A DNA stretch of 64,000 nucleotides from Ricinus communis (GCF_019578655.1 NC_063264.1:19642429-19706428), one strand, 5' to 3'; shown: positions 48,147 through 62,238, counted from the first letter of the stretch. Numbers and translations are program-made. The notes: a model not told the origin generated them from the sequence alone.

Positions 48147-49441
48147 TGTAACACCCGGAATTTTTTTTTATATATTTAATAATGAGTTTTTATTTAAGTT
48201 AATTTTAGCTTTATTTTTACTCGGTTTAATTGGAATGATTTAAATACAAATTTTGAATGATTTCATTATACAATGATATTTATTAAATGGATGATTGTGT
48301 CTTGGGAAACGTGGCTTGTAGAACATGCCGCCTGATGGGTTACATCAGGACCGCGTGCGCACCGGTAATGATTATGGACATAAGGTTATTATGGATTTGT
48401 TTGCCCTGATCGAGCATTGCTCTCTGGTCGAGTTCGATTGATTAGGAGGTAAGGTCCCTGGTCGAGCATTACTCTCGGGGCGCCGGCTTATTTGGATACT
48501 TAAGTGACCAGACTGGAGGTAAGGTCCCTAGTCGAGCATTGCTCTCGGGGCACCAGTCTTATTGGATTAAAAGAGCCGAATGGCTACTAGATTTCTTATT
48601 TGGATACTTAAGTGACCCGGTGGGTAAGGTCCCCGGTCGAGCATTGCTCTCGGGCGCCCGATCTTATTGGATTAAGAGAGCCGAATGGCTACTAGATTTC
48701 TTATTTGGATACTTAAGTGACCGGAGGTGGAGGTAAGGTCCACGGTGAGCATTGCTCTCGGGGCGCCAGTCTTATTGGATTAAGAGAGCCGAATGGCTAC
48801 TAGATTTTGGGGTTTAGGGTTCTACCGAGCCACTCGTCCCGTGAAAGTAAAAATATATTTTTATTTATTCATTTATTAATTTATTGTGGTATGATTATAA
48901 TATGGATTGTATTTACGTGCATGGTTGATATTTTGATTCGAATGATTAATATTTTATGTGAAGGAAATAGTAGGGTATGATTATAGTATGGTTTGATATC
49001 TGATTTGAATAATCTATGTTTTCCGAGAAGAAGCAATAGTCCCTAGATTATTTGATTTTAACTCACTCGGTGATAGTCTCCATTTATATTTTTTTTCGGA
49101 TTTGTATTTGTTAGTTCTCCATGACTCTTATTCGGTGTAGACTCCTTCATCATCGGGTGATGTATTTGATTTGGAATGTAAATTGGTAAATCTTAGATTC
49201 TCCGCAGTAGTAATAGTAGATGTATCAGTTGTAAATTTTCTGAGTTTCAGGTCTCGCCTAGTTTTTCTGGCAGACCGATTATGTAGAATGTAGCTATTAA
49301 GATAATTTATGGTTTTAATAATATTAATTTGAGATTAGGTTTGTTTAAATCAGTGAGTGTCAGGCTTACTACGGGTTTCGGTGGCCTTAAGCCTACCCAT
49401 TCCCTAGTGTCGGTCACGGGCCCACGGGTGGGGTCGTGACA
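48147..49441 (+). mobile_element. Solo LTR B, internally deleted form
   Basis: The 1,295-bp insertion starts TGTAACACCCGG and ends GGGTCGTGACA. It is flanked by a perfect 5-bp duplication GGGAT (48,142-48,146 and 49,442-49,446). It is the same family as LTR A but inverted relative to it. The first ~165 bp match the sense-5' end of A. It then jumps to sequence equivalent to A at about 32,540, so about 1.85 kb including the GC-rich core is missing. The minisatellite is retained. There is no internal coding region. Confidence 0.87.
48395..48830. repeat. Minisatellite inside solo LTR B
   Basis: Four to five copies of a unit with GGTAAGGTCC, GGTCGAGCATTGCTCTCGGG and, in the longer copies, TTATTGGATTAAGAGAGCCG followed by GGCTACTAGATTTC. 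Units alternate between about 65 and 105 bp. Confidence 0.85.
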
Positions 49442-52400
49442 GGGATATTTATCAATCGGAGAAAATAATCCTGTAATTATGGTATATTTATGAGTATGAG
49501 AAAACAACCTCTTAAATGGGTTAATTTTGATAATATGAGAAAATAACCCCGTAAAAGTACTGTAATTTCGAGTCTAAAAAAAAGCCTCATAGAAGGGGTA
49601 CATTTTTTAATTTGAGTAAACAATCCCGTAATATGGGGATATTTATCAATCAGAGAAAATAACCACATAATTTTGGTATATTTGTGAGTATGAGAAAATA
49701 ACATCTTAAATAGGTTAATTTTATAATATGAGAAAATAACCCTGTAATTATGGTATACTTGTGAGTATGAGAAAACAACCCCTTAAATTGGTTAATTTTA
49801 TAATATGAAAAACAACCCCGTGAAAGGGGTATATATGTATATATAAGAAAATAATCCCGTAAAACGTGTATATTTATGAATTTGAGAGAACAACCCCGTA
49901 ATAGTGCTAATAATTTAATATGAGAAAATGATCCTGTAAAAGTGGTATATTTATGAATCTGAGAAAACAACCCCGTAAAAGTATTCTAATTGCGAGCCTG
50001 CGAAAACATTCTCGTAGAAGGGGTTATTTTATGAGAAAACGACCCCGTAACACGGGATATTTATCAATTGGAGAAAATAACCCCGTAATTTTGGTATATT
50101 TGTGAGTATGAGAAAACAACCTCTTAAATGGATTAATTTTGTAATAGGAGGAAACAACCCCGTAAAAGGGGTATATTTATCAATTTAAGAAAATAACCCT
50201 GCAAAACGTGTATATTTATGAATTTGAGAAAACAACCCCATAATAGTGCTAATCATTTAATATGAGAAAACAACAACGTAAAAATGGTGTATTTGTCAAT
50301 ATAAATAAATAACCCCGTAAAATGTATATATTTATAAATATCAGAAAACGACTCCGTAAAAATAGTGTAATTGCGAGTCTAAGGAAACAACGTCATAGAA
50401 AGGGCAAATTTTTAAATATGAGAAAACAACCCCGCAAGAGGGGTATATTTGTCAACATAAGAAAATAACCCCATAAAACGTGTATATTTATGAATTTGAA
50501 AAAACAACCCTATAATAGTGCTAGTAATTTAATATGAGAAAACGACACTGTAAAAGAGGTATAGTTATCAATATAGGATAATAACTCCGTAAAACGTGTA
50601 TATTTATGAATCTGAGAAAACAACCCAGTAAATGTAGTGTAATTGCGAGTATGAGAAAACAACCTCGTAGAAGGGGTAAATTTTTAAATATGAGAAAACA
50701 ACCTCGTAAGAGGGGTATATTTATAAAGATTAGAAAATAACCCTGTAATACGAGAATATTTATCAATTCGAGAAAATAACCCTGTAATTGTGGCATATTT
50801 GTGAGTACGAGAAGACAATCCCTTAAATGGGTTAATTTTATAACATGAGAAAACAACACTGTAAAAGTGGTATATTTGTCAATATAGAAAAATAATCCCG
50901 TAAAACGTGTGTATTTATGAATCTGAGAAAACAACCCCGTAAAAGTAGTATAATTACGAGTCTAAGATAACAGCCTCGCAGAAGGGATAAATTTTTTAAG
51001 AGGAGAACAACCCCGTAAGAGGGGTATATTTATAAATATTAGAGAACAACACCATAATATGGGGATATTTATCAATCGGAGAAAATAACCCCATAATTTT
51101 AGTATATTTGTGAGCATGAGAAAACAACCCCTTAAATGTGTTAATTTTAAAATATGAGAAAACAACCCCATAAAAGTGGTATATTTGTCAATATGAGAAA
51201 ATAACTCCATAAAACATATATATTTATGAATTTGAGAAAAAGACCCCATAATAGTGCTAATAATTTAATATGAGAAAACGATCCCGTAAAAGTGGTATAT
51301 CTATCAATATAAGATAATAACTCCATAAAACGTGTATATTTATGAATCTGAGAAAACAACCCTGTAAAAGTATTGAAATTGCGAGTCTGAGAAATATCCT
51401 CGTAGAAGGGCTAAATTTTTAAATATGAGAAAATAACCCCATAAGAGGGGTATATTTGTAAATATTAGAAAACAACCCCGTAATATGAGGATATCAATCA
51501 ATCAGAGAAAATAACCTCGTAATTGTGGTATACTTGTGAGTATGAGAAAACAACCCCTTTTATGGGTTAATTTTATTATATGAGAAAATAACCCATAAAA
51601 GAGGTATATTTGTCAATATAAGAAAATAGCTTTGTAAAACGTGTATATTTAGGAATTGGATAAAACCACCTCATAATAGTGCTAATAATTTAATATGAAA
51701 AAATGATCTTGTCATACGGAATATTTATCAATTAGAGAAAATAACCCTTTAATTTTGGTATATTTGTGAGTACGAGAAAACAACCTCTTAAATGGGTTAA
51801 TTTTATAATATGAGAAAACAACGTCGTAAAATGGGGTATATTTTTAAATATTAGAAAATAACCCCGTAATACGAGGATATTTATCAATTAGAGAAAATAA
51901 CCCCGTAATTATGGTATATTTATGAATATGAGAAAACAACCCCTTCAATGGGTTAATTTTATAATATGAGAAAACAATCCTGTAAAAGAGGTATGTTTGT
52001 CAATATAAGAAAATAACCCTGTAAAACGTGTATATTTATGAATTTGAGAAGACAACCCCGTAAAAGGTTTATATTTATGATTCTGAGAAAACAACCCTGT
52101 AAAAGTGTTGTAATTGCAAGTCCGAGAAAACAGCCTCGTAGAAAGGGTAAATTTTTAAATATGAGAAAACAACCTCGTAAGAGGGGTATATTTATAAGTA
52201 TTAGAAAATAACACTGTAATATGGGGATATTTATGAATCCGAGAAAATAACCCCATAATTGTAGTATATTTGTGAGTACGAGAAAACATTCGCTTAAATG
52301 GGTTAATTTTATAACATGAGAAAACAACCCTTTAAAAGTGGTATATTTGTCAATATAGGAAAATAATCCTATAAAACGTGTGTATTTTTGAATCTCAGAA

Positions 52401-52929
52401 AACAACCCCGTAAAATAGTGTAATTGCGGGTCTAGGAAAACAACATCGTAGAAGGGGTATTTTTTTAATATGAGAACAACCCCGTAAGAGGGGTATATTT
52501 ATAAATATTAGAAAACTGTCCCCTAATATGGAGATATTTAATAATTGGTGAAAATAACCTCGTGATTTTAGTATATTTATGAAAATGAGAAAACAACCCC
52601 TTAAATGTGTTAATTTTGTAATATGAGAAAACAATCCCGTAAAATGGTTATATTTGTCAACATAAGAAAATAACCCCGTAAAACGTGTATATTTATAAAT
52701 TTGAGAAAACAACCCTATAATAGTGCTAATAATTTAATACGAGAAAACGACCCCGTAAAAGTGGTATATTTATCAATATAAGAAAATAACCTTGTAAAAC
52801 GTGTATATTTATGAACTTGAGAAAACAACTCGGTAAAATTAGTGTAATTTCGAGTCTAAGAAAACAATGTCGTAGAAGGGGTCAATTTTTAAATATGAGC
52901 GAACAACCCCGTATGATAGGTATATTTGT

Positions 52930-53088
52930 AAATATTAAATAGAATTAATTTAATAGATAAATATTAAATATAAATAAAATAAATAGAATTAAATTAATAA
53001 GAATTAACAAATTAATATAAAATAAATTAGAAAAAATTAATAATTAATATATAAATATAATAAATATAAATAGAATAAATATTTAAAA
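52930..53088. other. A/T-only low-complexity filler in satellite
   Basis: About 160 bp made almost only of A and T, with AATATAAATA and AATTAATA words, lies between TGTAAATATTA and AACTCCGATAAAATAACC. In copy 1 (near 40,765) a normal submonomer stands here, so this replaced or split it. Confidence 0.8.
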
Positions 53089-55156
53089 CTCCGATAAAAT
53101 AACCCTGTAATTGTTGAATATTTGTGAGTATGAGAAAACAACCCCTTAAATGGGTTAATTTTATAATATGAGAAAACAACCCCGGTATATTTGTGGTTAT
53201 AAGAAAATAACACAGTAAAACGTGTATCTTTATGAATTTGAGAAAGTAACAACGTAATAGTGCTAATAATTTAGTATGAGAAAACGATCCCGTAATACAG
53301 GATATTTATCAATCAGAGAAAATAACCCTGTGATTTTGATATATTTGTGAGTATGAGAAAACAACCTCTTAAATGGGTTGATTTTATAATATGAGAAAAC
53401 AGCCCCGCAAAAGGAGTATATTTATAAATATTAGAAAATAACCCCATAACACAGGAATATTTATCAATCGAAGAAAATAATCCCATAATTGTGGTATATT
53501 TGTGAGTATGAAAAACAACCCCTTAAATTTATGGTTTTATAATATGAAAAAACAACACCGTAAAAGTGTTATATTTCTAAATATAAGAAAATAACCCCAT
53601 AAAACGTGCATATTTTATGAATCTGAGAAAACAACCCCTTAAAATATTTATATTTATGAATATGAGAAAACGATCCCATCAAAGTATTGTAATTGGGAGT
53701 CTGAGAAAGTAACCTTTTAGAAGGAGTAAATTTTTAAATATGAGAATACAACCCCGTAAGAGGGGTATATATTTTAAAATTAGAAAAAAGTTCCGTAATA
53801 CGGGATATTTATCAATCCGAGAAAATAACCCTGTAATTGTCGTATATTTGTGAGAACAAGAAAACAACCCATTAAAAGTGGTATATTTGTCAATATAGGA
53901 AAATAATCCCGTAAAACGTGTGTATTTATGAATCTCAGAAAACAACCCCGTAAAAGTAGTGTAATTGTGAGTCTAAGAAAACAGCCTCGTAAGAGGGGGA
54001 TATTTATAAATATTAGAAAATATCCCCATAATACGGGATATTTATCAATCGGAGAAAATAACCACGTAATTGTTGTATATTTGTGAGTATGAGAAAACAG
54101 CCCCTTAAATGGGTTAATTTTCTAATAAGAGGAAACAACCCCGTAAAAGGGGTATATTTCTCAAAATGAGGAAACAATCCCATAAAATATGTATATTTAT
54201 GAATTTGACAAAACAACCCCATAAAACGTTTATATTTATGAGTCTAAGAAAACAACCCCGTAAAAGTATTGTAATTGCATTATGAGAAAACAACATCGTA
54301 GAAGGTGTAAATCTTTAAATATGAGAAAACAACCCCGTAAGAGGAGTTTATTTTTAAATATTAGAAAACAACCCCGTAATACGGGGATATTTATCAATTG
54401 GAAAAAATAACCCCGCAATTTTGGTATATTTGTGAGTATGAGAAATAACCCCGTCAATGGGTTAATTATATTATATGAGAAAACAATCCCATAAAATGGG
54501 TATATTTATCAATATAAGAAAAAAACCCAGTACAACGTATATATTTATGAATTTTAGAAAACAGCCCTATAATAGTGCTAATAATTTAATATGAGAAAAT
54601 AAACCCGTAAAAGTAGTATATTCATCAATATAAGAGAATCACCCCGTAAAATATGTATATTTTATGAACATGAGATAACAGCCTCGTATAAGGGATAAAT
54701 TTTTAAATATGAGAAAAACAACCCCGTAAGAGGGGTATATTTATAAATATTAGGAAATAACCTCGTAATATGAGGATATTTATCAATAAGAGAAAATAAT
54801 CCCATAATTGTGGTATACTTGTGAGTATGAGAAAACAACCCTTTAAATGGGTTTATTTTATAATATAAGAAAACAACCCCGTAAAAGTAGTGTAATTGCG
54901 AGTCTAAGAAAACAGCGTCATAAAAGGGGTAAATTTTTAAATATGAGAAAACAACCCCGTAAGAGGGGTATATTTATAAATATAAGAAAACAACCCCGTA
55001 ATACGGGGATATTTGTCAACCGAAGAAAATAACCTTGTAATTTTGGAATATTTTTGAGTATGAGAAAACAACGACTTAAATGGGTTAATTTTATAATATG
55101 AGACAAAAATCCCGTAAAAGTGGTATATTTGTCAATATAAAAAAATAATACCGTAG

Positions 55157-56060
55157 AACATGTGTATTTATGAATATGAGGAAACAACCCTGTAAACGGC
55201 TAAATTTTTTAATATGAGAAAACAGCCTCGTAAAAGGTGTAAATTTTTTAATATGAGAAAACAACCCCGTAAGAGGGGTGTATTTATAAATATTAGAATA
55301 CAACCCCGTAATACGAAGATATTTATCAATCGGAGAAATAATCCCAAAATTTTGCTATATTTGTGAGTATGAGAAAACAACCACTTAAATGGGTTAATTA
55401 TATTATATGAGAAAACAAATCGCTAAAAGGGGTATATTTGTCAATATAAGAAAATAACCCCGTAAAAAGTGTATATTTATGAAATTGAGAAACAATCTTA
55501 TAATAATGCTAATAATTTAACATGAGAAAACGGCCCTGTAAAAGTGGTATATTTATCAATATAAGAAAATAACCCCGTAAAACGTGTATATTTATGAATC
55601 TGAGAAAATAACTACGTAAAAGTATTGTAATTGTGAGTCTTAGAAAACAGCCTCATGGAAGGGGTAAATTTTTTAATATGAGAAAACAACCCGGTAATAC
55701 AGGGATATTTATCAAGCCGAGAAAATAACACCGTAATTTTGGTACATTTGTGAGTATGAGAAAACAATCCCTAAAATGGGTTAATCTTATAATATGAGAA
55801 AACAACTCCGTAAATGTGGTATATTTGTCAATATAAGAAAATAATCCCGTAGAACGTGTGCATTTATGAATATGAGAAAACAACCCCGTACACAGCTAAA
55901 TTTTTTAATATGAGAAAATAGCCTCGTAGAAAGGGTAAATTTTTTAATATGAGAAAACTACTCTGCAAGAGAGGTGTATTTATAAATATTAGAATACAAC
56001 CACGTAATACGAGGATATTTATCAATCGGAGAAAATAACCTCGTAATTTTGGTATATTTG
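55157..56060 (+). repeat. Nested ~697-bp duplication in copy 2
   Basis: A stretch with GTGTATTTATGAATATGAGG, a CTAAATTTTTT submonomer and an ATTAGAATACAACC submonomer at 55,157-55,330 recurs at 55,853-56,030 with the same rare variants. Copy 1 has only one equivalent (about 42,650-42,830), so this doubling post-dates the large duplication or was lost in copy 1. Confidence 0.7.
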
Positions 56061-59000
56061 TGAGAATGAAAAAACAACCCCTTAAATGGGTTAATTTTAT
56101 AATATGAGAAAACAACCCCGTAAAAGTAGTGTAATTGCGTGTCTAGGAAAATAGCCTGTAAACTGAGCGAAATTGAATTGTGAGAAACACGTTCAGAGAG
56201 GGATAAATTTTAATATAAATGAGAACAATCCCGTAAGAGGGGTATATTAATAAAAATTAGAAAACAAACCCGTAATAGGGGGATATTTATCAATCGGCGA
56301 AAATAACCTCGTAATTTTGGTATATTTGAGAGCATGAGAAAACAACCCCTTAAATGGGTTAATTTTATAATATGCGAAAACAACATAATAAAAGGGGTAT
56401 ATTTATCAATTTAAGAAAATAACCTCGTAAAACGTGTATATTTATGAATTTGAGAAAACAACCCCATAATAGTGCTAATAATTTAATTTGAGAAAACAAT
56501 CTCGTAAAAGTGATATATTTATCAATATATGAAAATAGCCCCATAAAACGTGTATAATTATGAATCTGAGAAAACAACTCCGTAAAAGTAGTGTAATTGC
56601 GACTCTAATAAAACATTGTCACAGAAGGGGTAAATTTTTAAATATGAGAAAACAACCCCGTAAGAGGGGTACATTTATAAATATTATAAACAATCTCGTA
56701 AAACGGAAATATTTATCAATCAGAGAAAATAAACTTGTAATTGTGGCATATTTGTGAGTGTGAGAACATAACCCCTTAAATAGGTTAACTTTATACTATG
56801 AGAAAACAACCCTGTAAAAGGGGTATATTTTGTCAATATAAGAAAATAATCCCGTAAAACATGTATATTTTTTAATCTGAAAAAATAACCCCATAAAAGT
56901 ATAGTAATTGCGAGTCTGAGAAAACAGCCTCGTAGAAGGAGTAAAATTTTTAATAAGACAAAACAATCCCGTAATACAGGGATATTTATCAACTGGCTAA
57001 ATAACCCCGTAATTTTGGTATATTTGTGAGTTTGAGAGAACAATACCTTAAATGAGTTAATTTTATATAATATGAGAAAATAATCCCGTAAAAGGGGTAT
57101 ATTTGCGAACATAAGAAAATAACCTCATGTAAAAAATGTGTATATTTATGAATTTGAGAAAATAACCTCATAACAATGCTAATAATTAAACATGAGAAAT
57201 CGACCCCGTAAAAGTGGTATATTTATCAATATAAGAAAATAACTTCGTAAAACGTGTATATTTATGAATCTGAGAAAACAACTCCTTAAAAGTATTGTAA
57301 TTGTGAGTCTGAGAAAACAGTCTCGTAGAAGGGATAAATTGTTTAATATGAGAAAACAACCCGGTAATACGGTGATATTTATCAAGCCGAGAAAATAACA
57401 CCATAATTTTGATATATTTGTAAGTATGAGAAAACAACCCCTTAAATGGGTTAATTTTATGATATAAAAAAACAACCCCGTAAAAAGCTATATTTGTCAA
57501 TATAAGAAAATAACCCTATAAAACATGTATATTTATGAATTTGAGAAACAAACCCATAATAGTGCTAATAATTTAATATGAGAAAATGACCCCGCAAAAG
57601 TGGTATATTTATCAATATAAGAAAATAACCTCGTAAAATGTATATACTTATGAATCTGTAAAAACAACTACGTAAAAGTAGTGTAATTGCGAGTCTAAGA
57701 AAACAACGTCGTAGAAGGGGTAAATTTTTAAATATGAGAAAACAACCCCATAAGAATGGTATATTTATAAACATTAAAAAACAACCCCATAATACGAGGA
57801 TATTTATCAATCGGAGAAAATAATCTCGTAATTTTGGTATATTTGTGAGTAAAAGAAAACAACCCCTTAAATGGGTTAATCTTATAATATGAGAAAGCAA
57901 CCCCGTAAAAGGGGTATATTTGTCAATATAAGAAAATAACTCCGTAAAACGTGTATGTTTATGAATTTGAGAAAACAATTTTCATAATAGTGCTAATAAT
58001 TTAATATGAGAAAATGACCCCATAAAAGTGGTATATTTATTAATATAAGAAAATAACCCTGTAAAACGTATACATTTATGAATCTAAGAAAATAACTCCG
58101 TAAAAGTAGTGTAATTGCGAATCTAAGAAAACAGCCTCACAGAAAGCGTAAACTTTTTAATATAAAAACACAATCCCGTATGAGGGATATATTTATAAAT
58201 ATTAGAAAACAACCACGTAATACGGGGATACTTATCAATCGGAAAAAATAACCCCGTAAGTTTGGTATATTTGTGAGTATGAAAAAATAATACCTTAAAT
58301 GGGTTAATTTTATAATATGAGAAAACCACCTTGTAAAAGTGATATATTTGTCAATATAAGAAAATAATCCCGTAAAACTTGTATATTTATGAATTTGAGA
58401 AAACAACCACATAATAGTGCTAATAATTTAATATGAGAAAACGATTCCGTAAAAGTGGTATATTCATCAATATAAGAAAATAACTTCTAAAACGTGTATA
58501 TTTATGATATGAGAAAACAACTACGTAAAAGTAGTGTAATTGCAAGTCTAAGAAAACAGTCTCGTTGAAGGGGTAAATTTTTTAATATGAGAAAAATGCC
58601 TTGTAAGAGCGGTATATTTATAAATATTAGAAAACAATATCGTACTATGGGGATATTTATAAATCGGAGAAATCAATATCGTAATTTTGGTATATTTGTG
58701 AGTATGAGAAAACAACCCCTTAAATGGGTTAATTTTATAATATGAGAAAATAACCTCGTAAAAGGGGTATATTTGTCAACATAGGAGAATAGCCCAGTAA
58801 AACGTGTATATTTATGAATTTGAAAAAATAACCCCATAATAGTGCTAATAATTTAATATGAGAAAACGACCCCGTAAAGTGGTAAATTTATTAATATAAG
58901 AAAATAATCCCATAAAACGTGTCTAGTGTAATTGCGAGTGTAAGAGAACAACGTCGTAAAAGGGGTAAATTTTTAAATATGAGATAACAACTCCGTAAAA

Positions 59001-60599
59001 GGGATATATTTGTCAATATAAGAAAATAACCCCGTAAAAGGTGAATATTTATAAATTTAAAAAACAACCACATAATAGTGCTAACAATTTAATATGAGAA
59101 AACGATCCCGTAAAAGTGGTATATTTATCAATGTAAGAAAATAACCTCTAAAACGTGTATATTTATGAATATGAGAAAACAACTACGTAAAAGTAGTGTA
59201 ATTGCGAGTCTAAAAAAACAGCCATGTTGAAGGGGTAAATCTTTTAATATGAGAAAAATACCCTGTAAGAGCGGTATATTTATAAATATTAGAAAAGAAC
59301 CCCGTAATATTGGGATATTTATCAATCGGAGAAAATAACCCGTAATTTTTCTATATTTCTAAGTATGAGAAAACAACCCCTTAAATGGGTTAATTTTATA
59401 ATATGAGAAAACAACCCTGTAAAAGTGATATATTTGTCAATATAAGAGAATAACCCCGTAAAACGTGTATATTTATGAATTTGAGAAAATAACCCCATAA
59501 TAGTGCTAATAATTTAATATGAGAAAATGACCCCACAAAAGTGGTAAATTTATTAATATAAGAAAATAACCCGTAAGACGTGTATATTTATGATTATGAG
59601 AAAACAACTTCATAATAATACTGTAATTGCAAGTGTAAGAAAACAGCGTCACAAAAGGGGTAAATGTTTAAATATGAGATAACAACTCCGTAGAAGGGGT
59701 ATATTTGTCAATATAAGAAAATAACCCATAAAACGTGTATATTTATGAATTTGAGAAAACAACCCCATAATAGTGCTAATAATTTAATCTGAGAAAATAA
59801 CCCTGTAAAAGTGGTATATTTATCAATATAAGAAATAACTCCGTAAAAACGTCTATATTTATGAATATAAAAGAACAACTCCATAAAAGTAGAAGGAGTA
59901 AATTTTTAAAATATGAGAAAATAACCTCGTAAGAGAGGTATATTTATATATATTAGAAAACAAACTCGTAATATGGAAATATTTATTAATTAGAGGAAAT
60001 AGTCCTACAATTGTGGTATATTTGTGAGTATGAGAAAACAACCCTGTCACGACCCACTTTGAGGGCCCATGACCGGCACTAGGGAATGGGTAGGCTTAAG
60101 GCCACCGAAACCCGTAGTAAGCCTTACCAACCCGCAAATCCATATATACAATTAACCAAATATAAAGTAGTCATAATTGTCTTGCATAATACATCATCAA
60201 ACTACCAACAAGAGTCAGAATGGTTATACAAATTTTAAAATTTCCTACTGCGGATACTCTAGAGTAAAAATGACAAGTATACAAGTACAAGATAATTACA
60301 AAAGTCCGAAAAAGAAGAAGTCGGACTGTCGAATGTGCGAAGGCGAAAGTCTTTAAATCACACCGAAAAGAATTACAATCAGACCGCTACCCGAGAGTGA
60401 GTCAAAATCAAATAATCTAAGGGCTTTTGCAACCTTCACATGATATATTAATTATTCAAAACAATATACCAATTTCCGAATATAATTGCAGTCATAATAT
60501 AAAATCATACACCATAATAATAAAATGATAAAAGGAGAGTGTAAATAAATAAAGACATTTTTACTTTCACTGGACGTGTGGCTGGCAGAACCCTAACCC

Positions 60600-60900
60600 C
60601 AAATTCTAACGTACCACTTTGGCTCTTAATCCAATAAGATCGGGCGCCCCGAGAGCAATGCTCACCAGTGGACCTTACCTCCACCGTCACTTAAATATCC
60701 AAATAAGAAATCTAGTAGCCATTCGGTTTCTCTTAATCCAATAAGACTGGCCCCCGAGAGCAATGCTCACTGTGGACCTTACTTCAACCGGTCACTAAAT
60801 ATCAAATAAGCGGGCGCCTGAGAGCAATGCTCGACCAGGACCTTACCTCCGCAATTTACACAAATCAGCCCAGAGCCATGCTCAATTGTGGGCATACCCA
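60600..60900. repeat. Minisatellite inside solo LTR C
   Basis: Four degenerate copies of the GAGAGCAATGCTC-containing unit with GGACCTTACCTCC-type words, as in LTRs A and B. Some copies have lost the ATAAG or CCAGT parts. Confidence 0.8.
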
Positions 60901-62165
60901 TAAATATCTTATTACATGTCCATGATCATTAATGGCAGCAAGACGCTAGTCCCGATAAAATTCCATCAAAGCAGATGTTCTACAAGCCACATTTCCCAAT
61001 TCGCAATCATCACATATAAGAAATATCATTATCCGATGAACTCAACCAACACATATCGGAAATAAAGATTAAAGATTTAAGGTAAAACAACGTGCAATTC
61101 CATGGTGGGAAAAATAATAACGCTCATCTTATTATAACATACTAATAATAAATTTATATTATTTCAAATATTATTAATCAAGTGAAATCATTTACCCATG
61201 CGATACTAATAATCATATTAAGCACAAATTCTAAATAGCATATTAAAATCGGATTAGCAATAGCGCAAAGATTAAATGACTTTAACTCACAGATTGATGC
61301 GTTTCCATACCTGCTCCACGTGGAGTCAAGTGAAGGCTGAATTATCTAATAACAAAAGACATACAATTAATAGACATTCGAACATTTTTCCTAAACTTAG
61401 ACCCTAAGGTCGACCGCCTAGAATTAAATTGGACTCGAGGATTCTTCAAAATTTGAGTAACCTCCCCAAATTACGGATATTTACCCCAGAACGGGTCCAG
61501 ACCTGCCAAAACATATCGGACATGCCGGAAATTAATAACAGGAGCCACAAGAACTGCATTAATATTTTCCGACCCAAAACACCACAATCCAAACAATTCA
61601 ATTTGATTTATTTTTAAACTACCCAACACAAGCAATTAATAGCCTCAATAACTTTCTAATATTATAACAAAATTTTCGGAGTCTAATAAAATTATACCGA
61701 AGTTGAAAATTAAAATATTTCGCTGGCCCGTAAAACACCGGGTCCGCAATAAAGGTTTAATTAACCGCCTACGCCAAGCTCGTTGCGAGAGTCCCGGAAG
61801 GACAAGAGTTTTGGCCGGAAAGTGGCCGGAAGGCGGCGGATCGTACGGAAAGTCACGCCACGCGACACCTTTCAAGGTCACGCCAAGGATTTCACCGAGA
61901 AGGGTTGCTCAAGGTTTTCAAAGTGGAGTCCGACCTCGCGCCTGTGACGAAACATTTCAAGAGGCCGAATCCACAAGAACTCCTCACCTTCCCGCTAACG
62001 CTTCATGGAAGGAGGAAAGGGAAGGAACCGCAGAAAGCGCGGAAGGGAGGAAGGCGCTCGGGCGACTGGCCGCCATGAAATAAGGCATGAAGTAAGTGGG
62101 AAGAAGACAGACGGGGGGAGGGAGAAGGAAGGGAGGAAGGAAAAGGAGGAGGGGGAGGGAAAAAA

Positions 62166-62213
62166 AGTTTTCCTTTTTTTTTTTTTTTTTTTTTTATATA
62201 TATATATATAATT
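62166..62213. repeat. Poly-T tract and TA microsatellite in solo LTR C
   Basis: A T-run of over 20 bases is followed by a TA repeat close to the plus-strand right end of the LTR. In the sense direction this is a TA run then a poly-A tract soon after the LTR start. Confidence 0.9.
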
Positions 62214-62238
62214 ATTATTATAACTAAAGGGTGTTACA

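Larger units (their letters stand above)
49442..60044 (+). repeat. Higher-order satellite, block 3 (10.6 kb)
   Basis: Same family and orientation as blocks 1 and 2, and continuous up to solo LTR C. From about 50,270 it parallels block 2 from about 38,100. Local differences include an A/T-only filler (52,930-53,088), a scrambled submonomer at about 56,155-56,215, and extra duplications around 55-58 kb. Minus-strand open frames are by-products of the repeat. Confidence 0.93.
60045..62238 (-). mobile_element. Solo LTR C
   Basis: The 2,194-bp insertion reads TGTCACGACCC at its left end and GGGTGTTACA at its right, flanked by a perfect 5-bp duplication AACCC (60,040-60,044 and 62,239-62,243). It is in the same orientation as LTR A. 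It contains the internal minisatellite (about 60,600-60,900), a GC-rich core (about 61,690-62,160) and a T-tract plus TA repeat near its right end. The uninterrupted sequence survives in copy 1 at about 45,975-45,990 (AACAACCCCTTAAATGGG). No PBS, PPT or coding region is present. Confidence 0.9.

Noticed and set aside
61645..62211. Open frames in the GC-rich part of solo LTR C as a gene
   Set aside because: Low-complexity Arg/Gly/Glu-rich translation of a GA-rich tract inside an LTR, not matching the frames of LTR A.
31432..62238. The TGTCACGACCC...GGGTGTTACA elements as DNA transposons with ~11-bp terminal inverted repeats
   Set aside because: The imperfect inverted termini are TG...CA and the target duplications are 5 bp, both typical of LTRs. 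The size variation and lack of transposase also favour solo LTRs, although a non-autonomous DNA element is not fully excluded.
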